Of a stretch of 64,000 nt of DNA, positions 34,238 to 42,983 are shown in pieces. A program made the position numbers and the translations under genes. The stretch is from NCBI RefSeq assembly GCF_040095835.1, contig NZ_JBBMFT010000004.1:1-64000 (forward strand), written 5' to 3'. Below the pieces are notes generated by a model. That model saw only the letters and a program-made list of their open reading frames with translations. It searched no databases and was not told the origin of the DNA. The stretch is from Flavonifractor hominis (GTDB lineage: Bacteria; Bacillota; Clostridia; Oscillospirales; Oscillospiraceae). Each line of letters starts with the position of its first letter. Positions within the stretch are counted from its first letter, which is position 1.

Positions 34238-35871
34238 TCGGATATACCTGCAAATACACCCCCGTGGAGCTGCTGGCCGCCCTGGGGGGCGAGCCGGTGC
34301 TGCTGGAACGGGAGGCGGAGGACTTCACCCGGGCCGAGGCCCTGACCCACAACCACTTCTGCTGCCACGCCAAGGCCCTGCTGGAGCAGTGCCTGGGGCA
34401 GGGGATCCGGGAGCTGGTGCTGGTCAACTGCTGCGACAGCATCCGCCGCTGCCGGGACGTGCTGGCCGGGCAGATGGACTTTCTCTTTCTGATGGATCTG
34501 CCCCGGCGGGACGACTCCTGCGCCCGGGCCCGCCTGCGGGCCGAGCTGGACCGGCTCATTGCGGAATACAGCGCCTACCGCGGGACTCGTTTCGACCCCG
34601 CCCGCTTCCGGGCCGCCGTTTCGCCCGCTCCGGCGGTTCCTTCCGGGCCCTTCCTGGCCGTGCTGGGTGCCCGGGCAGGCAGCAGCCTGCTGGAGGCGCT
34701 GCGGCGGGTTAGCCCCCTGCCGGTGGCCGACTTTACCTGCGGAGGCAACCGCAGCCTGCCCCCGCCGCCGGAGGGGGATACCGACGCATTGCTGGACTGG
34801 TATGCCGGGGCGCTGCTGGGCCAGATCCCCTGCCTGCGCATGGAGGCGGTGGGCCGGCGGGAGGAGCTGCTGGACCATCCCAACCTCCGGGGCGTGGTGT
34901 ATCACACGGTCAAATTCTGCGACTTCTACTCCTTTGAGTATGAGCGTCTGCGCAAGCACTCCCCGCTGCCCATTCTGAAGGTGGAGACCGATTTCACACC
35001 CCAGTCCAGCGGTCAGCTCTCCACCCGTCTGGAGGCTTTCCTGGAGGAGCTGGACCTGCGCGGCGCCCCTGCCGCGCCCCGCAGGGCGGGTCAGTACGTG
35101 GCGGGCATCGACAGCGGCTCCACCACCACCAACGTGGTGGTACTGGACCTGGAGGGCAATCTGGCCGCCAGCGCCATCGTCCGCACCGGCCCCCGGGCCA
35201 GCCAGGGCGCAGAGAAGGCCTTTGCCGCCCTGGGCGGCTTCCGACCGGAGGACATGGCCGCCATCGTGGCCACCGGCTACGGCCGGGGCAACATCCCCTT
35301 TGCCACCGGTCAGGTCACCGAGATCACCTGCCATGCCCGGGGCGCCCACCGGTTGTATCCCCAAGCCCGCTCCATTGTGGACATCGGCGGGCAGGACAGC
35401 AAGGTCATCTGTCTGGACGAATCCGGCAGCGTGACCGGCTTTGTCATGAACGACAAATGCGCCGCGGGTACCGGCCGCTTCCTGGAGCTCATGGCCCGCA
35501 CCCTGGAGCTGGAGCTGGATGAGATGGCCCGTGTGGGCCTGCAGTGGGAGCAGGAGCTGACCATTTCCAGCATGTGTACCGTCTTTGCCGAGTCGGAGGT
35601 GGTCTCTCTCATCGCCGACAACCACTCCACTGCCGACATTGTCCACGGTCTGAACCAGTCGGTGGCAGCCAAGACCGCCGCTCTGGCCGCCCGGGCCGGC
35701 GCCAAGGCTCCCTATATGATGACCGGAGGCGTGGCCCGCAACCGTGGCGTGGTGGAGGCTCTGGAAGCCCGGCTGGGTGCTCCGCTCTGGATCGCCTCCG
35801 ACCCCGACCTGTGCGGCGCGCTGGGCGCGGCCCTCTTTGCCCTGGACAGCCTGTCTGCACCCCAGGCATAA
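34234..35871 (+). CDS. Fused dehydratase-like domain and BadF/BadG/HgdC-type ATP-dependent activase
   Basis: 545 residues, ATG at 34234 overlapping the previous stop. Residues 1-285: D-component-like domain with Cys at 43/44, 66/67 (NCCDSIRR) and 229 (KFCDFYSFEYE). Residues 286-545: ASKHA ATPase with phosphate loop GIDSGSTTTNVVVLD, IVDIGGQDSK, and the two bridging cysteines C409 (NDKCAAGTG) and C448 (SSMCTVFAESE) that hold a [4Fe-4S] cluster between two monomers. Activases inject an energised electron into the partner at the cost of ATP. The fusion makes the pair self-contained. Confidence 0.85.
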   Translation: MIGYTCKYTPVELLAALGGEPVLLEREAEDFTRAEALTHNHFCCHAKALLEQCLGQGIRELVLVNCCDSIRRCRDVLAGQMDFLFLMDLPRRDDSCARARLRAELDRLIAEYSAYRGTRFDPARFRAAVSPAPAVPSGPFLAVLGARAGSSLLEALRRVSPLPVADFTCGGNRSLPPPPEGDTDALLDWYAGALLGQIPCLRMEAVGRREELLDHPNLRGVVYHTVKFCDFYSFEYERLRKHSPLPILKVETDFTPQSSGQLSTRLEAFLEELDLRGAPAAPRRAGQYVAGIDSGSTTTNVVVLDLEGNLAASAIVRTGPRASQGAEKAFAALGGFRPEDMAAIVATGYGRGNIPFATGQVTEITCHARGAHRLYPQARSIVDIGGQDSKVICLDESGSVTGFVMNDKCAAGTGRFLELMARTLELELDEMARVGLQWEQELTISSMCTVFAESEVVSLIADNHSTADIVHGLNQSVAAKTAALAARAGAKAPYMMTGGVARNRGVVEALEARLGAPLWIASDPDLCGALGAALFALDSLSAPQA

Positions 35872-35873
35872 CA

Positions 35874-35905
35874 AACGGGCCGGCCCCACCAGGGGCCGGC
35901 CCGTT
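35874..35905. terminator. Terminator between the activase and the small membrane protein
   Basis: Perfect 14-bp GC stem (35874-35887 with 35892-35905) with TTTT on the plus side and GTTTGTT on the minus side; serves both convergent genes. Confidence 0.88.
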
Positions 35906-35915
35906 TTCCAGGAGC

Positions 35916-36113
35916 TTACATCTCCCAATCGGCATAGTCGTCGCTCTCCGCCGGCGCGCAGACACACCCGCCGTCCCGGCAGGGCAGCAGGCTCCGCACC
36001 TTGGCCACGAACTCCATAATTTTGTCCCAATAGGTGACGGCGGCATAGAGCAGCGCCCCCAGCAGTGCCAGTACGGTGACAAGCTTCACCAGGGCGCAGA
36101 AGAACTTTTTCAT
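35916..36113 (-). CDS. Small membrane protein of unknown function
   Basis: 65 residues from ATG at 36113 (AAGGAGG upstream); an in-frame extension to 36212 has no ribosome site. One membrane helix (LVTVLALLGALLYAAVTYW, about 8-28), then a short tail with CRDGGCVC, a possible metal-binding or disulfide motif, and an acidic end. Divergent from the asp23 gene. Not a family I can name. Confidence 0.65.
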   Translation of the reverse strand: MKKFFCALVKLVTVLALLGALLYAAVTYWDKIMEFVAKVRSLLPCRDGGCVCAPAESDDYADWEM

Positions 36114-36222
36114 ACGCGGACAGCCTCCTTTTTCAAACTCCAATTCGCTGGATGGTCTCAGTGTACACGTTTCCAGGTCAAAATACAAGTGTCCCATCCC
36201 ACTTTCTTGCAACTTTTTTCCC

Positions 36223-36251
36223 TTGTAATTTGGCCTAAAATAGAATACAAT
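36223..36251 (+). promoter_or_regulatory. Candidate promoter of asp23-fakA
   Basis: TTGTAA (36223-36228), 17-base spacer, TACAAT (36246-36251), about 80 bases before the start codon. Confidence 0.6.
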
Positions 36252-36252
36252 A

Positions 36253-36278
36253 GGTAATGAATAAGACGATTCATTACC
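36253..36278 (+). promoter_or_regulatory. Inverted repeat at the asp23 transcription start
   Basis: GGTAATGAAT (36253-36262) and ATTCATTACC (36269-36278), 10 bp, loop 6, starting 2 bases after the -10. It could be an operator or a 5' mRNA hairpin. A second small GC repeat (CCCGCTCAGGCGGG) follows at once. Confidence 0.5.
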
Positions 36279-36333
36279 CCCGCTCAGGCGGGTTGTCCGC
36301 TTGTATTCTCCCGGGAAAGGAAGGGATACGTCA

Positions 36334-36684
36334 ATGAAACTTCAAACGGAACAGGGCGAGATCACCATCAGCAGCGAGGTGTTTACCAACATCACCGGCG
36401 CCGCCGCCACCAACTGCTACGGCGTGAAGGGCATGGCCGTGCGCTCCAAGACGGACGGTCTGGTGCATCTGCTGCGTCGGGAATCCATGGGGAAGGGTGT
36501 TAAGATCACCTACAATGAGGACTCCTCCGTCTCCATTGAGCTGCATATCATTGTGGACAACGGCGTAAACCTGATGGCGGTCAGCCGCTCCATCATGAGC
36601 GAGGTCCGCTATATCGTGCACCGCACCACCGGCGCCGAGGTGCGCAACGTGGATGTGTGCATTGACTCCATGGTCATCGGCTGA
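36334..36684 (+). CDS. Asp23/Gls24 family protein (YloU)
   Basis: 116 residues; ATG at 36334 after GGAAAGGAAG. ITISSEVFTNITGAAATNCYGVKGM and DNGVNLMAVSRSIMSEVRYIV are typical of Asp23/YloU. The family is linked to envelope stress and to the fatty-acid kinase encoded next, 35 bases downstream, a conserved pair in Firmicutes. Confidence 0.92.
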   Translation: MKLQTEQGEITISSEVFTNITGAAATNCYGVKGMAVRSKTDGLVHLLRRESMGKGVKITYNEDSSVSIELHIIVDNGVNLMAVSRSIMSEVRYIVHRTTGAEVRNVDVCIDSMVIG

Positions 36685-36719
36685 ATCGGGCCCGCCCATC
36701 GAAAGGAAGGAACACAAAC

Positions 36720-38369
36720 ATGAGACAGAGCATTGACGGAGTGTCGTTCGCTCAGGCCATTGTCCACGCGTCCGCCTCTATCAATCTACAGAAACAGCAG
36801 ATCAACGAGCTGAACGTTTTCCCCGTGCCGGACGGCGATACCGGCACCAATATGAGCCTTACCATCGGTACCGCCGCCGCCGAGCTGCGCAAAAAGCAGC
36901 CCAAGACGGTGGGGGAGGCCGCCTCCGTCAACGCCTCCGCCCTGCTGCGGGGCGCCCGCGGCAACTCGGGCGTCATCCTGTCCCTGCTGTTCCGCGGCTT
37001 TGCCAAGGCAGTCAAGGATAAGGACACCATTGACGGCCGGGACCTGGCCATCGCCCTGGATTTCGGCGTGGCGGCCGCCTACAAGGCGGTTATGAAGCCC
37101 GCTGAGGGCACCATCCTCACCGTTTCCCGCCTGGCTGCCGCCCGGGCCGCTTCCGCCGCCCGGGAGCATCCCGACGATCCCGAGGCCGTGCTGGAGGCCG
37201 CCATCAAGGAGGGCCATGTGGCTCTGGAGCACACCATTGAGATGAACCCGGTGCTCAAGAAGGCCGGCGTGGTGGATGCCGGCGGCAAGGGTTTCCTCAT
37301 TATCCTGCAGGGCATGCTGGATTCCCTGCGTGGTGAGGCTCTGCCCGAGGGCGCAGAAGAGGAGGGGACTGCCGCTCCCAAAGAGAAAGCGGAGTTCGGT
37401 GCCTTCTCCACGGAAGAGATCAAATTTGGCTACTGCACGGAGTTCATCTGCTCCCGGGACACCAAGAAGGACCCGGAGGCTCTGCGCGGTTTCCTGAACG
37501 CCCTGGGCGACAGTCTGGTGCTGGTGGACGACGACGACATCATTAAGGTCCACGTCCACACCAACCATCCCGGCCGGGTGTTGGAGGAGGCGCTGACCTA
37601 CGGCGCGCTCCAGACGGTGAAGATTGAGAACATGCGCAACCAGCACACCGAGATCCTGGAAGAGGCCGGCGAGGCCCACCCCCAGGAGCGCAAGGTAGTT
37701 CCTCCGGAAAAGACCTACGGCGTGGTGGCCGTGGCGGCAGGCGAAGGGTTGGCTGCGGTGTTCCGGGATCTGGGGGCCGACGGTGTCATCAGCGGCGGTC
37801 AGACCATGAACCCCTCTACCGACGACATCCTGCGAGAGATCGACCGCACCCCGGCGGAGATTGTCTACGTGCTGCCCAACAACAAGAACATCATCATGGC
37901 CGCCGAGCAGTGTATTCCCCTGGCTGAGGGGAAGAAGGTCGTAGTCCTGCCCACCAAGACGGTGCCCCAAGGTATTTCTGCCCTGATGGTCATGGACCCC
38001 GAGGCATCCGAGGCGGACAACACCGCCGCCATGACCGAGGCCATCGGCCGGGTACACACCTCCGAGGTGACCTATGCCGCCCGTGATTCCGATTTCGGCG
38101 GCTTTGCCATCAAGCGGGGCGACTATTTGGCCCTGTCGGAACACCAGCTCTTCGGCACCGACCGCAAGCTGGAAAAGCTGCTGCTCCGCCTGGCGGAAGC
38201 CGACGCTCAGCAGAATGCGGAATTTATCAACATCTTCTATGGAGAGGATGTTTCCGAGAAGGACGCCCAGAAGGCCCTCAAGCTCTTTACCGAGCACTGT
38301 CCCAATGCGGAGATCACCCTGCTCTCTGGCGGCCAGCCTGTCTACTACTATATGATCTCTGCGGAATAA
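36720..38369 (+). CDS. fakA: Fatty acid kinase catalytic subunit FakA (DAK2/DegV-like, YloV)
   Basis: 549 residues. N-terminal DAK2 kinase domain: NVFPVPDGDTGTNMSLT with the nucleotide/metal aspartates, ALLRGARGNSGVILS, MKPAEGTILTV; then a middle region and C-terminal fatty-acid-related domain (about 330-549) with GGQTMNPSTDDIL and YVLPNNKNIIMAAEQ. FakA phosphorylates fatty acids presented by FakB so that host fatty acids enter phospholipid synthesis. No fakB is in the window. Confidence 0.92.
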   Translation: MRQSIDGVSFAQAIVHASASINLQKQQINELNVFPVPDGDTGTNMSLTIGTAAAELRKKQPKTVGEAASVNASALLRGARGNSGVILSLLFRGFAKAVKDKDTIDGRDLAIALDFGVAAAYKAVMKPAEGTILTVSRLAAARAASAAREHPDDPEAVLEAAIKEGHVALEHTIEMNPVLKKAGVVDAGGKGFLIILQGMLDSLRGEALPEGAEEEGTAAPKEKAEFGAFSTEEIKFGYCTEFICSRDTKKDPEALRGFLNALGDSLVLVDDDDIIKVHVHTNHPGRVLEEALTYGALQTVKIENMRNQHTEILEEAGEAHPQERKVVPPEKTYGVVAVAAGEGLAAVFRDLGADGVISGGQTMNPSTDDILREIDRTPAEIVYVLPNNKNIIMAAEQCIPLAEGKKVVVLPTKTVPQGISALMVMDPEASEADNTAAMTEAIGRVHTSEVTYAARDSDFGGFAIKRGDYLALSEHQLFGTDRKLEKLLLRLAEADAQQNAEFINIFYGEDVSEKDAQKALKLFTEHCPNAEITLLSGGQPVYYYMISAE

Positions 38370-38380
38370 AAGAAAGAAAA

Positions 38381-38414
38381 GAGCCCGTCCGGCAATGCCG
38401 GGCGGGCTCTTTTT
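38381..38414. terminator. Bidirectional terminator between fakA and the amino acid ABC operon
   Basis: 13-bp stem (38381-38393 with 38397-38409) plus TTTTT (38410-38414) on the plus side and TTTTCTTTC on the minus side, serving the convergent fakA and ATPase genes. Confidence 0.9.
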
Positions 38415-38420
38415 CGTTGT

Positions 38421-39143
38421 TTAGAGTACCTTGGAGAGAAATTCCCTGGTGCGTTCTTCCTTTGGATTGGCAAAAAAGGCGTGGGGCTCGTTCTGCTCCA
38501 AAATGTGGCCCCCGTCCATGAACAGCACTCGGGTGCCCACTTCCCGGGCAAACCCCATCTCGTGCGTGACAACCACCATGGTCATGCCCTCGTCGGCCAG
38601 CTGCTTCATGACCTCCAGCACCTCGCCCACCATCTCCGGGTCCAAAGCAGAAGTAGGCTCGTCAAAGAGCATCACCTTCGGCTTCATGGCCAGAGCGCGA
38701 ACAATGGCGATGCGCTGCTTCTGTCCGCCGGAGAGCTGAGCGGGATAGGCATCGGCCCGATCCCGCAGCCCCACCCGGTCCAGCAGCTTTAGGGCGGTCT
38801 CATCGGCCTCAGCCTGGCTCATGAGCCCGGTGCGCACCGGAGCCAGAGTGATGTTTTTCCGAATAGTCATGTTGGGGAAGAGGTTGAAGTGCTGGAACAC
38901 CATCCCCATCTGGCGGCGGACCGCATCGATATTGGTCTTTGGGTCGGTAATATCGGTCCCATCAAACGTAATGGTGCCTTTTGTGGGCGTCTCCAACAGG
39001 TTCAAGCAGCGCAGGAAGGTGGACTTGCCCGAGCCGGAGGGGCCGATGATGACCACCTTTTCCCCCTCGTGGATCGTTTCGCTGATGTCGTCCAGCACCA
39101 GATGTTTTCCAAACGCCTTACTCAGGTGTTTAACGCTTATCAC
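38421..39143 (-). CDS. Polar amino acid ABC transporter, ATPase (GlnQ-like)
   Basis: 240 residues from GTG at 39143 (AAAGGAGG 10 bases upstream), overlapping the permease end. Walker A GPSGSGKST, Q-loop VFQHFNLFPN, signature LSGGQKQR, Walker B VMLFDEPTSALD, H-loop THEMGFA. Powers uptake by the preceding permease and binding protein. Confidence 0.95.
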   Translation of the reverse strand: MISVKHLSKAFGKHLVLDDISETIHEGEKVVIIGPSGSGKSTFLRCLNLLETPTKGTITFDGTDITDPKTNIDAVRRQMGMVFQHFNLFPNMTIRKNITLAPVRTGLMSQAEADETALKLLDRVGLRDRADAYPAQLSGGQKQRIAIVRALAMKPKVMLFDEPTSALDPEMVGEVLEVMKQLADEGMTMVVVTHEMGFAREVGTRVLFMDGGHILEQNEPHAFFANPKEERTREFLSKVL

Positions 39144-39849
39144 TTTGACGCATCCTCCTTTCCAGCATCCCCAGCAGCCAAGTAAAGAGCAGCACCACGA
39201 CCAGATACATGGCAGCAGTAATGAGCAGGGGAACCATGGGCGCATAAGTCTTGGCATAGATGGCCTGGGCAGCGTAGAGCAGTTCCTTGCCCGCGATCAC
39301 GGTGATGAGGGAAGTATCCTTCAGCAGCGTAATAAATTCGTTGCCCAGGGCGGGCAGGATGTTCTTCAGCGCCTGTGGAATGACAATATCCCGCATGGTG
39401 GTGGCGTATCCCAGCCCCAGGCTGCGCCCGGCCTCCATCTGGCCGGGATCCACGCTCATCAGACCGCTGCGCACAATCTCCGCTACGTAGGCACCCGAGT
39501 TGATACCCAGGGTCAGCGCACCTACCATAGTAAAATTCCGGCTGCTGGCAAAGATGACGCTGCCCATAATGAGCAGCTGCACCATCATGGGAGTGCCGCG
39601 GATGACGGTGGTATAGACCAGGCACACAGCGTTGATGACACCCAGTACCGGATTGTGCCGGCCGATCCGCTGCTGGTCGTGAGCGCTGCGCAGCACTGCC
39701 ACCGTTACTCCCAGAATCACACCAAGGATCAGCGCCATTACCGTTACCTGCAGGGTGCGGCCCAGGCCCTCCAAATACTGTGTCCAGCGATCTTTATACA
39801 AAAAAGCATTGTAAAACTGGAGCGAGAGGTCATTCCAGAAGCTCCCCAT
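39130..39849 (-). CDS. Polar amino acid ABC transporter, permease
   Basis: 239 residues. Membrane segments with the family stretch YTTVIRGTPMMVQLLIMG and EAA-loop EAGRSLGLGYATTMRDIVIPQA. It lies 80 bases after the binding-protein gene, with a hairpin between them. Such permeases act as homodimers when only one gene is present, as here. Confidence 0.95.
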   Translation of the reverse strand: MGSFWNDLSLQFYNAFLYKDRWTQYLEGLGRTLQVTVMALILGVILGVTVAVLRSAHDQQRIGRHNPVLGVINAVCLVYTTVIRGTPMMVQLLIMGSVIFASSRNFTMVGALTLGINSGAYVAEIVRSGLMSVDPGQMEAGRSLGLGYATTMRDIVIPQALKNILPALGNEFITLLKDTSLITVIAGKELLYAAQAIYAKTYAPMVPLLITAAMYLVVVLLFTWLLGMLERRMRQSDKR

Positions 39850-39881
39850 ATGCGCTCACACTCTCCTTTCTTTCCGTGACA

Positions 39882-39909
39882 GAAAGGGCGGCCCGCAAGC
39901 CGCCCTTTC
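39882..39909 (-). terminator. Intercistronic hairpin (attenuator) between binding protein and permease
   Basis: 11-bp stem (39882-39892 with 39899-39909) with only a short T tract (CTTTCTG). Such partial terminators commonly keep the binding protein in excess over the membrane components. Confidence 0.65.
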
Positions 39910-39929
39910 GGCATATCGATCTGAAATTC

Positions 39930-40802
39930 TTACTCCTGGATGTACTTATCCAGGATCGCCTGCACGGTGCCGTCGGCCTGCAGCTCATCCAGTGCAGTGT
40001 TCAGCGCGTCCAGCAGGGCGGTGTTACCCTCGTCCACGGCAATGCAGTAGTCCTCGTTGGCATACTCGGTATCCAGGATCTTCAGTCCTTCATTGGCCTT
40101 CACATACTCCTGAGCGGGGGCGTTGTCGATAACCACGCAGTCCACCTGACCGTTCATTAGGGCCTGAACCGCCGTGGCGCCGTCGTCATAGGCGCTCACC
40201 GCGTCATCACCGAACTCATCGCTGGTGTAGATGTAACCCGTGGTGCCCCGCTGGGTGCCGATCTTCTTACCGGCCAGGTCATCCAGAGTGGTGATATCGG
40301 AGTCCTCAGGCACGATGACCACCTGCACGCCGTTGGCATAGGTATCGGTGAAGTCCATCACCAGGTCGCGCTCCTCATTGTAGGTCAGACCAGCCAGGAC
40401 CACGTCGCACTTGCCGTTCTGCACAGCCACCAGAGCACCGTCAAAGTCCATATCATCGATCTGCAGCTCCAGGCCCAGCTTCTGAGCCAGGGCGTAGGCC
40501 AGCTCCACATCGATGCCCTCAAAGCCGGTACCCTCATAGCCCTCGCCGTCGGAAACCAGCTCATAGGGTGGGAACTGGGCATTGGTCGCCATAGTCAGCT
40601 TTCCATCCTCGACAGTAGTAAAGGAGGCGGCCTCCTCTCCTGCGGGAGCCGTGCTCTCGCCCGCGGGGGCGGTGCTCTCATCTGCCGGCGCGGGGCTGTC
40701 TGCAGTGCCCGTGGAATCAGTACCAGAGGAGCAGGCGCTCAGCAGGGACAGGGACATAACGGCTGTCAGGCCAAGGGCCGCGATCTTCTTCATATGCTTC
40801 AT
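39930..40802 (-). CDS. Polar amino acid ABC transporter, substrate-binding lipoprotein
   Basis: 290 residues. Signal peptide with lipobox LLSAC (C24); a low-complexity linker with the tandem STAPAGESTAPAGE; then a type 2 periplasmic-binding domain: LTMATNAQFPPYELV, FEGIDVELAYALAQKLG, KCDVVLAGLTYNEERDLVMDFT, IGTQRGTTGYIY. Specific amino acid not determinable; the Cys/Gln/His-binding group is most similar in pattern. Confidence 0.93.
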   Translation of the reverse strand: MKHMKKIAALGLTAVMSLSLLSACSSGTDSTGTADSPAPADESTAPAGESTAPAGEEAASFTTVEDGKLTMATNAQFPPYELVSDGEGYEGTGFEGIDVELAYALAQKLGLELQIDDMDFDGALVAVQNGKCDVVLAGLTYNEERDLVMDFTDTYANGVQVVIVPEDSDITTLDDLAGKKIGTQRGTTGYIYTSDEFGDDAVSAYDDGATAVQALMNGQVDCVVIDNAPAQEYVKANEGLKILDTEYANEDYCIAVDEGNTALLDALNTALDELQADGTVQAILDKYIQE

Positions 40803-40859
40803 AACTCATTCTCTCCCATTCACTGTGTCTCGCTTAGACACCTTGATTTTGATAGTGTT

Positions 40860-40887
40860 ATTATACAGCATATTCATAATAAGTCAA
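40860..40887 (-). promoter_or_regulatory. Promoter of the amino acid ABC operon
   Basis: TTGACT (40887-40882), 16-base spacer, TATAAT (40865-40860). The leader contains a small perfect hairpin, GTGTCT (40825-40830) with AGACAC (40836-40841), about 23 bases before the start codon. Confidence 0.75.
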
Positions 40888-40919
40888 TATTTATTCACTC
40901 GTCAAAACAGCCAAAAAAG

Positions 40920-40951
40920 AAAAGGGCGGAGCCGCTTGGCTCCGCCCTTTT
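40920..40951 (-). terminator. Terminator after oppA
   Basis: 14-bp perfect stem (40920-40933 with 40938-40951), followed on the minus strand by TCTTTTTTGG, 14 bases past the oppA stop. Confidence 0.92.
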
Positions 40952-40964
40952 GGCGATTGGGGAA

Positions 40965-42701
40965 TTAGCCCTGGGTGCAGTGATCGAAGAAGAAGTAGCC
41001 CAGAGGCGTGTAGTACATGCCCTGAATATCGTCCGCCAGCATGTACTTCTGGGTGTAGAAGTACAGGGGGCACAGAGCATAGTCCTGACCAATGATCATA
41101 TCCTCAGCCTGATGCATCAGATCCATACGGGCAGCAGGATCGGTCTCAGCCTTGGCCTGGTTGATCAGAGCATCATACTCGGGGTTGGCGTACTGAGCGT
41201 CGTTGTTGCCGCCGCCGGTGAGCCACATATCCAGGAAGGACATGGGATCGTTGTAGTCGGCAATCCAGCCGTTACGGGCGATGGAGTAATCGCCATCCTT
41301 ACGGGTCTGCAGGAAGGTAGCCCACTCCTGGTTGTTCAGGGTAACGGTCACGCCCAGCTCGGTCTGCCACATGTTCTGCAGAGCCTCGGCAACAGCCTTG
41401 TGAGCATCGTCGGTGTTGTACAGATACTCAACAACGGGGAAGCCCTCGCCGTTGGGGTAGCCGGCCTCGGCCAGCAGCTCACGGGCACGCTCGCAGTTGG
41501 CCTCGTAGTCAGCATCGGTAGGAGCATAGTAGTCGCCGCCCACGGTGCGGAAGTCGTCACCGGTGGCGCCCTCAGCGTCATACACGCCAGCGGGCACGAA
41601 GCCGCCAGCCTCGACCTGACCGGTCTGGGTCACGTTCTCCACGATGTAGGTACGATCAACGGCCAGAGTAAAGGCCTCGCGGACCTTGGGATCATCAAAG
41701 GGAGCCTTCTGAGTCTGGAAGCAGACATAGTAGGTGCCGATGTAGTCCACGATCTTCAGATCGCCGTTGGACAGCAGGGTGGCAATCTCATCGGTGGGCA
41801 TGGACTCGATGAAGTCCAGCTCGCCGGAGTTGAAGCCGGACAGCATAGCGTTGTTGTCGTCCATCAGCTTGAAGGTGATCTTGTCGGGACCCAGATCAGC
41901 CACACCGTAGTAGTTCTCGTTGGGAACCATCACGATCTGAGAGTTGTGCTCCCAGCTGTCCAGCTTGTAGGCGCCGTTGGAGATGTAAGCGCCGTCGGTA
42001 AAGGTCCACTGATCGCCGTACTGCTCGATGATGTCCTGCCGCACGGGGAAGGTGGCGGGGAAGGCGCAGATCTCGGTGAAGTAGGGCAGATCAGAGGTGA
42101 TGGTGACCACGAAGGTCTTGTCGTCGGGAGCGGAAACACCCAGCTCGGAGGGATCCTTCTCGCCGGCCATGATCTCGTTGGCGTTGACCACGCAGTCGAT
42201 CATGTAGTTGTAGTCAGCGGCGGTGCTGGGATTCACCAGGCGCTGCCAGGAGTACACGAAGTCCTGAGCGGTGACAGGCTGGCCGTCGGACCACTTAGCA
42301 TCGTCACGCAGGGTGAAGGTGTAGGTCACAGTGCCGTCATCGTTGGTGGTCTTCTCATAGCTCTCAGCCTGGCCGTAGTCCAGGCTGGCGTTGTTGCAGG
42401 TACCGTCAGAACCAGTGGTCTCGGTGCCGGAGTCGGACCAGCGCATCAGACCTTCAAACATATGGCTGAGCATGATGGCGCCGTCCACTGCGCTGTTCAG
42501 AGCGGGGTCAATGGACTGGGGCTCGGAAGCAATGTTCACCGTCATCTCAAACGCGCCGGTAGAACTCTCAGTGGGAGCAGTGCTCTCGGTGGTGTCAGCC
42601 GGAGTGGTTTCGCCAGTGGGCTGCGTGCTGCTGCAGCCGGCCGCCAGGCCGAACACGAGGGCCCCGGACAGAAGCAGAGACAAAAGCTTCGTCTTTTTCA
42701 T
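40965..42701 (-). CDS. oppA: Oligopeptide ABC transporter, substrate-binding lipoprotein
   Basis: 578 residues from ATG at 42701 (TGGAGG upstream). Lipobox LAAGC (C23), Thr/Ser/Glu linker, then a family 5 extracellular solute-binding domain: EPQSIDPALNSAVDGAIMLSH near the N-terminus, WSDGQPVTAQDFVYSWQRLV, and a C-terminal lobe with IARNGWIADYNDPMSFLDM. Probably binds peptides. It has its own promoter and terminator downstream of oppBCDF, allowing higher expression than the transporter. Confidence 0.95.
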   Translation of the reverse strand: MKKTKLLSLLLSGALVFGLAAGCSSTQPTGETTPADTTESTAPTESSTGAFEMTVNIASEPQSIDPALNSAVDGAIMLSHMFEGLMRWSDSGTETTGSDGTCNNASLDYGQAESYEKTTNDDGTVTYTFTLRDDAKWSDGQPVTAQDFVYSWQRLVNPSTAADYNYMIDCVVNANEIMAGEKDPSELGVSAPDDKTFVVTITSDLPYFTEICAFPATFPVRQDIIEQYGDQWTFTDGAYISNGAYKLDSWEHNSQIVMVPNENYYGVADLGPDKITFKLMDDNNAMLSGFNSGELDFIESMPTDEIATLLSNGDLKIVDYIGTYYVCFQTQKAPFDDPKVREAFTLAVDRTYIVENVTQTGQVEAGGFVPAGVYDAEGATGDDFRTVGGDYYAPTDADYEANCERARELLAEAGYPNGEGFPVVEYLYNTDDAHKAVAEALQNMWQTELGVTVTLNNQEWATFLQTRKDGDYSIARNGWIADYNDPMSFLDMWLTGGGNNDAQYANPEYDALINQAKAETDPAARMDLMHQAEDMIIGQDYALCPLYFYTQKYMLADDIQGMYYTPLGYFFFDHCTQG

Positions 42702-42820
42702 GATTGGACCTCCATTTTTGTTTTTTGTATCGCTACGCCGTTGGGCGTGATACACACAACCGTGGGACTAGGAAAAGGAGTCGTTCCCTTTTCCCTGTCA
42801 TCACTTTATTGAATAGAAGC

Positions 42821-42850
42821 ATTATACCATATGTGCTATCGCAGTGTAAA
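42821..42850 (-). promoter_or_regulatory. Promoter of oppA with structured leader
   Basis: TTTACA (42850-42845), 18-base spacer, TATAAT (42826-42821). The leader of about 110 bases can fold two hairpins: GGGAAAAGG with CCTTTTCC, and GTATC-A-CGCC with GGCG...GATAC near 42740-42770. No known riboswitch is recognised. Confidence 0.7.
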
Positions 42851-42940
42851 GTAATTATTGAGAATTTATTACATAAAATTGAACAAAAGAAAAACGTCCG
42901 TCTGTGGCGGTCATTTTTAGGCATAGTCTTGCTTACAACA

Positions 42941-42973
42941 ACTCCCGGCCTTTCCTTGAGAAAGGTCGGGAGT
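42941..42973 (-). terminator. Terminator after oppF
   Basis: 14-bp stem with one G-T pair (42941-42954 with 42960-42973) and TTGTTGT on the minus side, 11 bases after the oppF stop. Confidence 0.75.
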
Positions 42974-42983
42974 CGTCTTTGAC

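Noticed and set aside
42702..42820. Riboswitch in the oppA leader
   Set aside because: Two hairpins can form but no conserved aptamer core of a known class is present; noted under the promoter.
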